The notes beneath the pieces are model-generated. The model worked only from the letters and a program-made list of their open reading frames with translations, ran no database searches and had not been told where the DNA came from. 59,606 nt of DNA from contig JANQBS010000240.1 in assembly GCA_033085395.1 (NCBI GenBank), forward strand, positions 1 through 59,606, given 5' to 3'. Source of the stretch: Xanthoparmelia taractica. Its lineage: Eukaryota; Ascomycota; Lecanoromycetes; Lecanorales; Parmeliaceae. Position numbers and translations under genes: made by a program. Position 1 is the first letter of the stretch; every line of letters begins with the position of its first letter. Shown piece after piece: positions 1-11,187 of this stretch.

Positions 1-525
1 ATTACTTATTAGAATAGCTATATTTACTTAGCGAGATTAAATTAAAAGGGAGTTTATCTTAATATCACTTATTAAGTGCCGAAGTTTAATAATTACTTAA
101 GCTAATTTCGCTCTAACTTGTATATCAACCTGGAATTTTCTTATCTTATTCGTCACCTAATATAGAAAATAATTTACATTATAAGATACTTCTACATATA
201 TTAGAAATTTCTTAGATTATTTCATAATATTAGTAATTTCTTATCTTATATCTTTATAAGTGATCTAATATAATCCCCTTATGATATTCTTTTATGATAT
301 GATATAATACGGTATAATATGGGATATCCCATCAAATATACCAGACCTTTCCGGCCCGTAGTTATAAGCGATTAACTTTAACGTCTAACGAGTCTATCTA
401 GAGTTAAATTTCTTTTACTTTATAAATCTCTTAAGATTATTATAATCTAATTAAATCTTAATATAATAAATACTATCTTTTAGATAGTAACGCTATTACT
501 TTATCGCTACGACGATAATAAGTAA

Positions 526-3500
526 TTCTTAATTGTGAGTCTTATAATTTTATTTCGCTAATATTATCTTTTTAGAAAAGAATATAACGAGTCGTTAATA
601 ATTATTATTATTCGATTACGAAAGTATAGCTCTTACGTTAAAGTTAGAGATATTAATCTCTACGCGTAATTTCTTTTAAGAATTATAGTATTATAGAAAT
701 AGCGTAGTCGTAAAAGTATTATATAATTACTCGAAAGTTAATCTAGCGTCTTCTAGTTACTTAAACGATCTTAACTTCTTATTAATTTTATTATTCTTAA
801 GTAAATTAATAAAAAACGATATAATAATAAAGTATTTAAAAATAAAGCGTTAATAAAAAATTTTAAAGTCTAAGAAGACTTATATATCTCGATAGCTTCG
901 CGATATTGACTATTCTCGAATCGTTATCACGCGTTTTTAATTTATAACTATATTATTAATAGTTATAACGAATTCTAAGAACTTAACTAATTTAGTATAA
1001 AATTAATATTTCTTTAGATTTATATATAGCTGAAATTAACGTAATCGCTTAAGCACTTATTTAATATACTCTTAATATTTCGTCGGCTTAGCGCTATAGA
1101 TTAGAATATTATTTAAATATATTATATACGTGATATTTATAAGATCTATAAGAGCTTTATTAATATAGGCTTAAAACGTAGCTAATATATTTGTAAGATC
1201 GAAAGATATTATTAAGTATTTAAAATAGCTATAGCGAGTGCGAAACGTAGTCTTTCACTCGTCGCTCTTCTTAATGCGAATTCTATAATAAATATTCTTA
1301 AGATTTAATTTTAAAAATATCTTAGCGTTATATAAGCGATTTAACGTTTTAGTAATTAGAGGTAATAAATATTAATTCTTTATTATTATCGTATTTAAAT
1401 TCTAATAATTTATATAAAGATATAATTTATTATTCTTTTTTAAGATAAAGAGGATAAGAACTTTAGCGAAGAAAGTTAAGTAACGAATTTAATTCTTATA
1501 AAGTGACTTCTTAAGATATCGTTTTAGCTTTAATAATTTAATTTAAAATAAATTATAAAGAGACTTATAGAGTAACTCTTTATTTTTCTTTATTTTTATA
1601 ACATAATTTCTCTACTTAAACGTAGATAAGATTTCTACTATATTATTAAAAAAGGTGTTCTTAAACTGTAGTAGTTTCCTTAAGAGCTCTAAATTATCGA
1701 TACTCTTCGATTCGCCTTACGTTATCGCAGCGCACACGATTACGAATATATTCGACTCTCACTCGATTCTCTAAATAAATTTAATCGATTCTTTAATCTA
1801 AAGTTTTTTAATATTAATCTTAAATCGCTATTACGTCGTCGTAGAATTAAATAAAATATATAATTAATATAACGCGAATATACTTAATATAATATCGAGA
1901 TTTTCTTGGTCTACGGCGTAGAATAGTATATTATATTATCGCCCTTAATCTTAGCTATCGACTATTTAATAGTTTAGCTAATAAGTATTATAGTAGTACA
2001 TATCTTATTCGCTTAGCGCTTTCGCCTACGATAAGATAGTAATATATAATTAAAGATATTATTAAATTACGAACTTCTACGCAATTAAATTAATATACGT
2101 CTTACAATCGAGTAGAGTAATAAGTTATCTCTAATTATTCTATAGCTTAATTTACTTCTTCGTAATAATAGAAGAAGTTATCTCTATTATTCGTTTTTTT
2201 TACTTTGCTTTAGAGACGCTTACGAAGTCGATTCGTTTTTTATCGATATCGTCGCGATGATAATAATTAATTTATTCTTATCGAGATAATTCGATTTTAA
2301 ATAATCTAATTTTTAATAATATTAATAAACGCTAGATATTTTAAGATTAGAATTAATAATCTTAGCTCTACGTTTCTTATCCTCTTCTCAAATACGTATA
2401 ATCTTAACGCTATTCTTCGAAGTCGTATTAAACTTTAAAATTCGAGCTTTTAGAAATTTATCTTTATTAGATTTCTCGAATTACTTTAAATTAAAGTTAT
2501 CATTACTAAGACGCGCGCGCTTTAAAATTATTTTCTATATAATTATTATAGCAAGAAGTTCTTTTCTTTACTTAAGTATATTATTAATATTAAGAATCTT
2601 ATTCTTTAGCTTAGGTTATAGCTTAGCTAAGAAAAAATTTATTTAATACTTCTTCGTAAATAAGAGTAAATAAGCTTTTAACTTTTTTAGATAGATCTTA
2701 AAAACTAAGATCTTTTAATCTTATTGCTACTTCGTTATTTCTTATTTTTTATAAGCGAGTAAATAATAATTTATTAAATTTATAATTAAGTTAAGTAAAA
2801 ATAATTTAAAAAATTCGAAGATAATCTTCTTTAGTCTATGAGCTTGAAAGTATTTATATTATTACGTATTAAGATCGTCTTCTAAGAATTATATATAATA
2901 GATAATCTTAGCTTAATTAATAATAAAATACTCGAGATTTATAAGAAATTAAATTTCGACTTTGTGAAATTAGTATAAATATTTTTCTTTATTATTATTT
3001 TTATAAAAACGTATTCTTTCGAGATAAAGTGTTTTCGCTTTAATTGAAATATTTATTAAAGATAAAATAATAAACGAAATCGCTATCGCTTCGGCGAGAA
3101 TTATAAAAAAGTTTAAATTACGTAGCACGTTATTACGTGTTCGCAATTTAGCTAATTCTTATTTTAACTTCAGTCGACGATTTTCTACTTTAGCGTTCTT
3201 AAGGCGTTTTTCTAGAATTATTTAATTTTCTAAGATAAATCCTTAAAAACTAATATCGAAGCTACGTCGCTTTAAAATATATTTATTTCGATTTAATAAA
3301 GAGTTCGATATTATAGCGATAATAAGTCTCTTTCTTTGAAAAATAGAGAAATTAGAACTATAAGAAATTAATTCGCTAGCGCTCAATAAGCGGCCCTAAT
3401 TAATATAAGAGACGTATAGTCGATACGATAATAATTTCTTTATTAGATACTAAGTTCTAATAGAATTAATTTCTAAGGAACACGAAAACCCTAGGGCATA

Positions 3501-3669
3501 CGAAGAGAACATATAACCGCCAAGGCCCCGCCAAGGCCTTAGGTCATGAACCCCGCTATGACCCCGCAATGAACTCTAAACCTATGAGTAGTCGACGCTA
3601 ATGCGTATGCAGCGCTAGGCCTGACAAAAATCCTAATACACGTACTTAATTCTCAATCACAATTAAGAA
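526..3669. repeat. 13-bp perfect inverted repeat, possible element ends
   Basis: TTCTTAATTGTGA at 526-538 recurs as its exact reverse complement at 3657-3669, about 3.1 kb apart. The right copy also contains a smaller dyad (CTTAATT/AATTAAG). Such a pair could be the remnant of terminal inverted repeats of a DNA transposon. In AT-rich DNA of this length a 13-bp match can also arise by chance, and I see no clear target-site duplication. Confidence 0.2.
3478..3655. other. Normal-composition island inside the AT-rich block
   Basis: About 180 bases of mixed composition, with many CA, TG, CC and GG steps, sit abruptly between two AT-rich, CA-poor flanks. The island contains an 11-bp unit repeated in tandem at 3517-3527 and 3528-3538 (CCGCCAAGGCC), followed by two related ATGACCCCGC-like copies. 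I see no coding frame. It may be a later insertion, a solo terminal repeat, or a segment too short or too unique to be hit by RIP. Confidence 0.6.
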
Positions 3670-4879
3670 ATTTCGAGCGTTCTTAGAAGTTAGTATTTAA
3701 ATAAATCTTTATTCGAAATTAACTATTTTAGAGTTCTAGAATATCGATTCCCTAAAAGATTCTATTTATAATTAGGTTTTAAAGTATATTAATCTAAAAA
3801 GATAATAATAAATAGATCGATTCTTTTATATCTTGAAGTCTTAATTATTAGATCAATAAGAAACTTTATTTATTAAATTAAAATTATTAAGTAATACGCT
3901 TAAATAGATCTTTAAGAAGTATTAAAAGACGAGTATTTATCTAGCTATAAATAAGATAATTTAGAGATTTATGGGCCGAGTTAAAGAAATTATTAATATT
4001 TTTAATAAATTTATTTCGAAAGATTTCAAGATTTGAGTCTTAGTAAATTAGAGCTACGTTTTTAATTAAGTATATTATATTAAGAGTTAGAATAAGAATA
4101 ATAAATTTTAAGATATTTGCGATTATTAAACGAAGTGACTAGAGTTTAATTAAACTTAGGTCGTAATTCTAAACTTGCTCTCTTAAGAAGATCTTATTAA
4201 AGATCACACTTATATTGTATAATTAAATAACTTATTCACGTTAGTTCGATTACTAGCATAGCTTAATAATAAAGAATTTGAGACTATTGAAATTATACGT
4301 ATTATAAAAACGCGTTATAAAGAATTAAAGGTTAATGAGAATATTAAGACTTAACGGGAGTAATAAGAGCTTAATCGAGATCTTAATTAGAGACTTGCGA
4401 AGCTTAAAATTAAATAAAGCGCTGTTTTCGAGTGAGATAAGCTCTATAAGAGACTGTTAAGTAATAAGAGAGTAGTAAAATTCGCCTAAAAGAATTAGAA
4501 TATAGTGCTATTCATAAGTACTATATTAAATAATCGAAAAATAATAAATCGTCTTCGTCGTAGACTAGTAAAAATAATCACAAATGCACGTACTTCTAGG
4601 GCTATGTTTAAGAAAATAACGATAAAAGAGCTTAATATCCCTAAGTTCATTAATATATATAATTATTATATAAATAAGATTAATAATGCTAATTAATTGT
4701 GATGTTATTATTTTATATAACGAGTATATTTTAGTAATTGAAAATTACTATAATATTTCCTCTTAAACACTACTATTGTTAATAGTTATAAACTTTATTA
4801 TTGTCTATTTAAAGAATCACGTTATTAGAATTAAACTCACTATAATTAGCGAGAATTTCGTGTTAAACTTATTAGTTAA

Positions 4880-5233
4880 TTGTTTAAGTATTCGAAGCGA
4901 CCTTATGGGAATATAGTCTCAATTAAGGTCTCTCTATTATTACGAGTATATTTGACGTATACGCGTGACTATGGTTGGCTAGAATCAATAAAGAATGGAT
5001 TTAAATATTGCGTGATTTGCTTGAATGTTGAAAGAAAGGTGTCAAAGTTAACCAAAATTAGAAAATCTCTGAGGGAATTATCTGTAAATATCGTTAGATC
5101 ACGAGATCTAGATCAAAGAAAACGACGGAAGCGGGCCCTAAGAAGTTACTATGGCTGTAAGCTATGTGGGATTTATATATGTAATCATATAGCGTGTTGG
5201 AATGAGCATATTGCTGCTATTCCAAGTATGTAG
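4880..5233 (+). pseudogene. Cys-rich fragment resembling piggyBac transposase C-terminus
   Basis: A 117-codon frame with no ATG at its beginning ends in a Cys/His-rich module. Near its middle is C-x2-C (YCVIC), then a basic stretch with repeated Arg/Lys, then C-x2-C-x4-C-x4-C-W-x2-H at the end. This spacing resembles the zinc-ribbon tail following the DDE domain of fungal piggyBac-like transposases. The catalytic part is missing or lost in the AT-rich block upstream, so this would be a 3' remnant of a broken element. Its base composition is intermediate between the AT-rich block and normal DNA. The family call rests on motif spacing only; an unrelated zinc-binding fragment is possible. Confidence 0.4.
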
Positions 5234-5570
5234 AATTTTGGTGGGGGATGCCAAGACAACGAGTGCCCAACTTGCCAGAGGATGGGATACGGCAATCTGG
5301 CTGCGACTAGCGTATAGATGTGGGAACTAGCCCACACAGAATATGCTCGAAACTGACGCTATCCTTACCTGTGTATTCCCCAACCTGATACATAGATCTT
5401 CTGTGTGATGACGGTAAAAGACCGAGTGGATGAACCTGCCGGCAAATGAAAGACGTTGTAGCAAGGCCAAACAACGCAGCAAGATGGTAAAGGACCGAAT
5501 TTACGCCCAACACGATCGCTGAAAGCGGAGATATGATCAACGGCGGATACCACAACATCTGAGTCCCTTC

Positions 5571-6826
5571 TCACAAAAACATCCGATCATCAAGGAAACG
5601 AAGACGACTTTGCCCGCTTAGAGATCCAGGTCTATCCTTTGCGCGCATTTCTTCGACGGCTGACTCGTCCAAACTGTCGTCTTCGTCATCCGCATCGACG
5701 TCATTGAGAGCTTTGGGCAAGGAGCCGTGCCGTTCCTCAATAAAAGGGTACAGCTCACTCAAGCGAGAGGTCACTTCTATTTCTCTAGGATCTCGTAAGG
5801 TGGCTGCTAAGTGGTCTCTTCTCAAGACGGCGTGAAAGCGTCCAAACATCCACTACATCGGTCAGCATAGTATGATTTATCGCATGAGCATGGCAAGCAA
5901 GGTGTCAAAAAAAGGTTGCAGTCGAAACGGTACGAGTTCTCAAGCTCGCGAATGTGACAACATTCAATGAAGCGTTTTCTGCGCCTCCTAACATCCTTCT
6001 TGGAGAGTTGTCAGTCATGAACGATAGGCGAACACGGGTTGATGCCAAATATCGACGTGAAAGTGAGAGCGTTCTCCCACCTTGGACTGCCACTCTTGTT
6101 GACAGCTTGCTTGCCCGGGTTTTGGACTTACGTATAAATGTTTACATGCGGTCCTTGTTCTCTGATAGCCTGACAAGCACACTCGACCCTGTCTTGTAGG
6201 GCTCGGTTTCCAGCCGGATTGAATATCTGAACGGGTGTTTCTGGGTTAGCCTTGCCTATTCTTACTTCCATGACACTGGTCTAGGAACGGCATTGGGGGC
6301 AACAGGGAGGGGGTGCGCGCAATCCTAATAGACATACCCGCACAGCAATCATCTTCTTCATTTGGAAGGCATAGTATCTATCTCTGCCGTCTTCAAAAGG
6401 TTCTATAGCACCGACCTTGAAGGTTGACCTTAAACCTTCGACGACTGTCTGAGCAGAGTTGGGAGACAAGTGTTGGGTATCATAACTGAAGATCTGCAAA
6501 TCTAGCAGGACTTCTTCGAGTTTGGAAACCCATGTACAAAATAAGGGTTTGGAGTCGGAGCAAGCTTGCTACTTGTGTAACTTGTGTTGTCACTTAGGTC
6601 ACATTTGGGGAGAGATCTCTTCAAAAAACGCCACCTACTGAAGACCTGCGTATCCGGGGACAGGGGCCATACGCAGTGGTGGAGGTTGAGTGCGGCGACG
6701 ACCTCGACCCCGACTTCGAGGAGCTCGTCCAGCCCTTTTCTGGGGAACCTGGGTCTGAGAGCGAGTGACTGGCATGTAGCTGTAGGTTTGCGGACGAAGA
6801 TTTCCAAATAATCGGGTAGAATTCAA
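5571..6826 (-). pseudogene. Unrecognised multi-exon gene or gene relic
   Basis: Several minus-strand segments read as protein and join through in-phase introns. A frame open from roughly 6485 (SYDTQHLSPNSAQ...) reaches a GTATGT donor at 6337. A 57-bp intron (6281-6337) ends in TTCCTAG, and the frame continues at 6280. A second possible intron is 6087-6131 (GTAAGT...GGCAG). The frame then meets TGA at 6011-6013 but stays protein-like beyond it, with a Cys-rich run (CLPCSCDKSYYADRCSGC). A further frame with an acidic segment runs 5849-5571, one phase off. Start and end are unclear. I do not recognise the family. A stop plus a phase change suggest a decaying gene next to the repeat block; an unusual intact gene is not excluded. 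Confidence 0.33.
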
Positions 6827-8259
6827 TATGAGCAGACGGAGGACAGCGGGTGATTGACAGAGATCTACTGGAACACCAGAGACCTTTTATACCGCAACGT
6901 TTGACTCAGAATTCAGGCAGCAACTTTGCTTCGAAAGGGAAGACATGAGAAAGAGGGGATGGCGGGATTCCTAAAAGTATCAGCCCCCTTTGGCGGTGCT
7001 TGAATGACAAACGCCAGTCAAAGCGATCAAAAAGCGAGGTGGCCGCGCGCTCATAGTTTCGAATCACATTCTCCGAGCTTCTAAAAGCTCGGCTGAGTAT
7101 CACTGAGAGGCGTGCCAGACTCAATACAAATTGGTTGGAAGAAAGAACATGGGAGCAGTGGATACATTTGAGTCAAACGGAGTGTATTTTGGAGCCGGCT
7201 ATGGTGCCGCCAACGTGGAGCTTTTTCTCTAAGCGGTCAGGCCGTGAATGGGCCAGCGGCAAGTGGCCTGTAGAAGTTCTGTTGATTAGCATCCCGCTCG
7301 TCTGATTGGAGATTGTAGTCATGGGTTCATCAGTAGCCGCGTGGTCAAGGTCGGCAAGAGCGAGGCCTCGGTCATGAGAGCATGGCCTCTGTTCCGCTCC
7401 TCGAGGCTGAGAGAACAACGAAAGAATGGGACTGTGGTGGATTGTGATGTTGAGGCCGCATGGAACTCCGGTCATGGATTTGGCCTTGGTATACCTGTTG
7501 CAGTTCAGCGACTGGGCTGTCGACAAACTGTGCTCCTGGGTAGCCGCCTCTCCTCAGCTGCGTGCCAGCCTCTCGAATCGGGCTGACTCATAACCATGTA
7601 CTGTGCTTTGTCGGTGCAGATACCGCTTCCTATTAGTTGCCCTAGATTTAGTCGGTCAGTATCTGATTCTTTCGAGGAATGGCAACACATTTCGGCTCGT
7701 ACGCTTTTCCAAGCGCGAGACTTCATTTGCACAGGGGCACCAGCCAATTTTCTATCCACACAGCATGAAAGTATGATACAGATGTGTAGTCGTGCGCCAA
7801 TGAATGTGCTACTCTTTCCTGTGATGCAAGAGAGTAGATGTGCGAAAGGTAACTACAGCAGCCGCAATGACACCCGTTAAATGACGCTTTTGAATACTAG
7901 AGAAGACAGATAAGAGATATGTGATAAAGACAAGGTGCATCGGTATGGCGATGTCGACCAGGGAATGTCATTATTCCAGTCCCCATTGCATTGCCGTCAT
8001 CATTTCCGCCATACTTGCTATGCGCCACCCATGCGTGAATCAAGCCGGCATTTGTTGCTTGTCGCTGGCCGGAAGCCTCCGTCGTGTACTGGGCTTCCTC
8101 AGATGACGCCTTTTCCCCCCTCGCTGATGCTGTTTGTCCTCCGAGTATGAGAAATAGATAAGTGGGAGCTAAACGAAGAATGGACTGGAGGAGGCTTGAA
8201 ATCTAGAGATGTCGTCGTCTATCAACCACATTGTCTGATTCGGCAGAGAATGAGGCACA
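6827..8259. other. Intergenic stretch, no supported gene
   Basis: Composition is normal. Short open frames on both strands look random, with no family motif, no consistent splice pairs and no tRNA-like boxes. The right end should hold the 3' untranslated region of the minus-strand zinc-finger gene that ends at 8260. Confidence 0.6.
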
Positions 8260-10380
8260 TTAATGATGCTGGTGAGCACCTCCACTCGGTCGATTTTTCA
8301 ATGAGACAACTTCGTCCTGCAGTCGGTCGATCTTGGCCTCGAGACTACGAGCATAGGCCCAAAGCTGCTCGTTCGATTGTGCAGAAAGACTGTGGAACCT
8401 ATCGAAACTGTTTTGAGGCCCAGTACTGTGGCTAGAAAGACTGTTGTTCGCTGATGATGTAGTACCTGGAGGATAGCTCGGTGAGTTCGGTCCGTGTGTC
8501 TGATGTCCAGAAAGGCTACTGGCTGCACCGGGATGTGTTTGAGCTGGCCCGGTGGCTTGACTGTGGAGAGTGAGTCTAGTCTCCGGAGGGTTTAGACTAG
8601 GCAACGAGGGCAGTTGAGGAGCATTAGGATGGCCCGCGCCATGGTTTGGGGGCGGTAAGCTCATAGGCGGCGATATGTTGTGACCCGCAGCGAGTCTGCC
8701 GAATTGTGAGTGCTGAAACTGCTGCGTTAGGCTAGGGGATCTGTTGCGATGGATTCCGCTATCGGAATGGCCAAGCTGTTGGGATGTTAAGCCCCCCGGT
8801 GAAAGTGGTTTTGGGCTCTCAGTCATGCTGCCTTGGGCGAAAACATTGGGACCAGAGGCCTGGAATCCGGCCGAGATACCAGAGCCAGGAGGAGGATACG
8901 AAGATAGGCCAAGGGAAGACTGCGTACTTGGTGACCCTGAGCCGCCTCTTGGGCTTGCGTTGGGTGGCGGATAGAGGCCGCCTGTAGGCTGGCGGGTAGC
9001 TACTGGGGGATAGGTGCTGGGCGATCGAGATTGATACATAGCTTGGTGTTCAGATACAAGTCCGTGGTGCTCATCAGGAGGAGCCTCATGTTTTCGAATG
9101 CTAGGAAGGCTTCGCCGGCCGGGACTATCAGCGTCTTCGTCCATGTGCTCAGGCTCATGTGAAGCCTCGGCGGTATACATAATCCCAGGCATACTTTCTC
9201 CGTCGCCAGCCCTCATCCGTTCTTCGTGCTTCTCATCGCCACCAAAACTACCCATGCTAGATCTCCTTCCAGCACAACCGCCATGGCCTTTGTTATGTCT
9301 TGCCAGTGCGTCTCCGCGAGCGAAGCTGCGATCACACTTGGGGCAGACGTGAGGTCTCTCGCCAGTGTGAAGCTTGGTATGCCTTTTCAAATCGTGTAAA
9401 CGCCGAAATCGTGCCTCACAAGTGTCACATTGATACGGCTTCTCGTGGCTATGAGTGAGGAGGTGGCTCTTCAAATTGTGATGCCTGGTAAAATCAGTAC
9501 TGCAGTAAGGGCACTTGTGTCTCTTGGTGGATGGAGACCTGGTATTGGCTCTACCGCTACCATATCCAGACTGGGGTAAGCTTGACGTTCGATGTGCCTG
9601 AGCGGTTAACATTGGACCGGGGTAAGTGAAGGCCTTGTTGGAGCGGCCTCCTTCTGGATCCGCACCACCAGCATCGTCCCTTCGCTGGGCATTCTCGCTT
9701 TGACCTCGCCCATTATCATCCTCATCCTCATCATCATCCTCATCGTCTTCGCCCGTCACGTCATCCATTTGACCTGGACTTGCTACTGAGGTGCCATTGG
9801 CAATGATTGTGGCGGCGGCCGTGTTACCTGATGCCGAGAAGCTTGCTGCACTTTGCGGGCTTGTCTGAACTGTAGCTTCACTGGAAGCGACTGAGTCCCC
9901 TGCGATAGGCAGTTTGATGGAAGGAGTCACTTCAGCTAGCGGTTTGCTCAGGGTAGATGCCTCGTTCGGCGCATCCTGTAACCTGCTCATGCCACTCGCC
10001 TGCAATCCTGACAAGTGTCCAAGTGCCTTCTTGGCAGGGTTAGGGCTTGTTTGGCGGCCTTGAACCCTGTCTCGTTCTCTTTGCTCGTCCACTAGAGCTG
10101 CAGCTCCTGTGAGTACCTTTGGAGTATAATTTGGGGACAGTGTTGATTTGGATGTGTCTGAACCCCTCAACAGCTTCGTATCGGGCCCGGTAGCGGATGC
10201 GGTTTTCAATGAGCGACGACGTTTTCGAGTACTTTGGGGTACGGCAGAGTCAATAGAGCGCGAAAGGCTTGGGAGCTTGGGTGAGGAAGTGATTGATATG
10301 GGGGAGTGGGGGTTAGAGTATCGATCTGCCAGGGCTGCCGTGGGGCTTGACGTAACTGTAGATGTCGCGAAATCTGCCAT
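8260..10380 (-). CDS. C2H2 zinc-finger transcription factor (fungal Rpn4-like group)
   Basis: This intronless 706-aa protein starts at an ATG (10378-10380). It has three C2H2 fingers: finger 1 with C290/C293 and H306/H310, finger 2 with C318/C321 and H334/H338, finger 3 with C346/C349 and H362/H366. Linkers are of the TGERP type. An early basic stretch (KRRRS, about 53-57) may be a nuclear signal. A conserved-looking block around residues 78-105 includes TGAAALVDEQRERDR. An acidic run at 209-223 could be an activation segment. The second half is Ser/Pro/Gly-rich and disordered, closing with a short coiled coil (about 672-697). The finger sequence and N-terminal block match, from memory, Pezizomycotina proteins annotated as Rpn4-like factors. 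A role in proteasome gene control is therefore an inference from naming, not something shown here. Confidence 0.9.
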   Translation of the reverse strand: MADFATSTVTSSPTAALADRYSNPHSPISITSSPKLPSLSRSIDSAVPQSTRKRRRSLKTASATGPDTKLLRGSDTSKSTLSPNYTPKVLTGAAALVDEQRERDRVQGRQTSPNPAKKALGHLSGLQASGMSRLQDAPNEASTLSKPLAEVTPSIKLPIAGDSVASSEATVQTSPQSAASFSASGNTAAATIIANGTSVASPGQMDDVTGEDDEDDDEDEDDNGRGQSENAQRRDDAGGADPEGGRSNKAFTYPGPMLTAQAHRTSSLPQSGYGSGRANTRSPSTKRHKCPYCSTDFTRHHNLKSHLLTHSHEKPYQCDTCEARFRRLHDLKRHTKLHTGERPHVCPKCDRSFARGDALARHNKGHGGCAGRRSSMGSFGGDEKHEERMRAGDGESMPGIMYTAEASHEPEHMDEDADSPGRRSLPSIRKHEAPPDEHHGLVSEHQAMYQSRSPSTYPPVATRQPTGGLYPPPNASPRGGSGSPSTQSSLGLSSYPPPGSGISAGFQASGPNVFAQGSMTESPKPLSPGGLTSQQLGHSDSGIHRNRSPSLTQQFQHSQFGRLAAGHNISPPMSLPPPNHGAGHPNAPQLPSLPSLNPPETRLTLHSQATGPAQTHPGAASSLSGHQTHGPNSPSYPPGTTSSANNSLSSHSTGPQNSFDRFHSLSAQSNEQLWAYARSLEAKIDRLQDEVVSLKNRPSGGAHQHH

Positions 10381-11187
10381 CTAAAGGAAGTGGGTTTTTG
10401 GAACTGAGGCTGCACTGCCACGAGGTGTTTCGGTAAGAGCGACGCAGAAATCGCGGTTCCGGGCCAGTGAGGGACACATTTGCCTGGCGAGAAGGGGTTA
10501 TTTAGAAAAGAGCGCAGACCCAACGTGTACTGGTCCGAATCACATAAAACCACATCTGTCGTGGTATGACTGAGTATCTTGTCCTGTCCTCGCCTAAGCT
10601 CTTGCGGTTTTGATATCAGAATCAGACGATTCAGCCTGGCGTCGGGATAAGCGCTGGAAGTGTTGAAGGAGAAAAGCTGGCCTAGGCGCAGTGGGCGAGA
10701 TGGAATTGTACAAGTTGTTGGTGGAGAAGTACGGGTACGCAAGTAAATACATGAAACGATAAAAGGAAGTTCTGAATTCTGAGGAAGAGGAGAGGGGGGG
10801 GGGGAAGATAGGACGATGGCAGAGTGGCAGAGGGAATGGTAGAGGTGGCGGTGCTGGGCGAGGTAGCAGAAGGCTTCGGAAGGTGACTTGACTTTGACCA
10901 TTTGGGGGGGAAAGGGAAGGGGAGGCTGGAGTTATGCGCTAAGGCACAAGCAAGGAGCACCAGGATTAGAAGTACTTTAGGCCTACTAGGGGACATACAA
11001 AAGAACCGTTCCCTTCTGGCTCGGCGGGATGACGTCCCAAAACGTTGCCTTGTATTTTCTGCCTTGGGTACTTTCACAACCTAATTAAATCACCTCCCCC
11101 TCAGTATTACTTGGTACTTACTCTAATAAGGTAGTTATGTTTTATCCAACATGGTTCTCTCTCTCTCTCCCTCTTTCCTTTTCCCCT
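10381..11187. promoter_or_regulatory. Long leader/promoter of the zinc-finger gene
   Basis: The minus strand has several upstream ATGs. One at 10899-10901 opens a frame that overlaps the main start in another phase. A C-run (G-run on the plus strand near 10795-10804) and CT-rich stretches are typical of fungal 5' leaders. Whether the upstream ATG lies in the mature transcript, or is removed by a leader intron, cannot be told from sequence. Confidence 0.45.
11157..11187. repeat. CT-rich simple sequence
   Basis: A (CT)n-type tract followed by mixed pyrimidines on the plus strand. It has no further structure and lies just downstream of the possible small gene. Confidence 0.6.

Larger units (their letters stand above)
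1..4870. repeat. AT-rich block, probably RIP-degraded repeat
   Basis: The block is dominated by A and T, with abundant TA steps. CA and TG are scarce while CG is still common. That dinucleotide bias is the known signature of fungal repeat-induced point mutation, which converts CpA to TpA in duplicated DNA. No long reading frame survives; all frames are broken by TAA/TAG, including a 63-codon scrap near 4505-4696 that I could not assign. The likely origin is one or more transposons, but the family is not recognisable. The right boundary is fairly sharp, around 4.87-5.0 kb, where base composition returns to normal. A 14-bp perfect palindrome lies at 319-332 (ATGGGATATCCCAT). Confidence 0.8.

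Noticed and set aside
10206..10901. 231-codon minus-strand frame overlapping the zinc-finger gene start, as a gene
   Set aside because: It overlaps the start of a well-supported protein in another phase and has no family feature; kept only as a possible upstream ORF.
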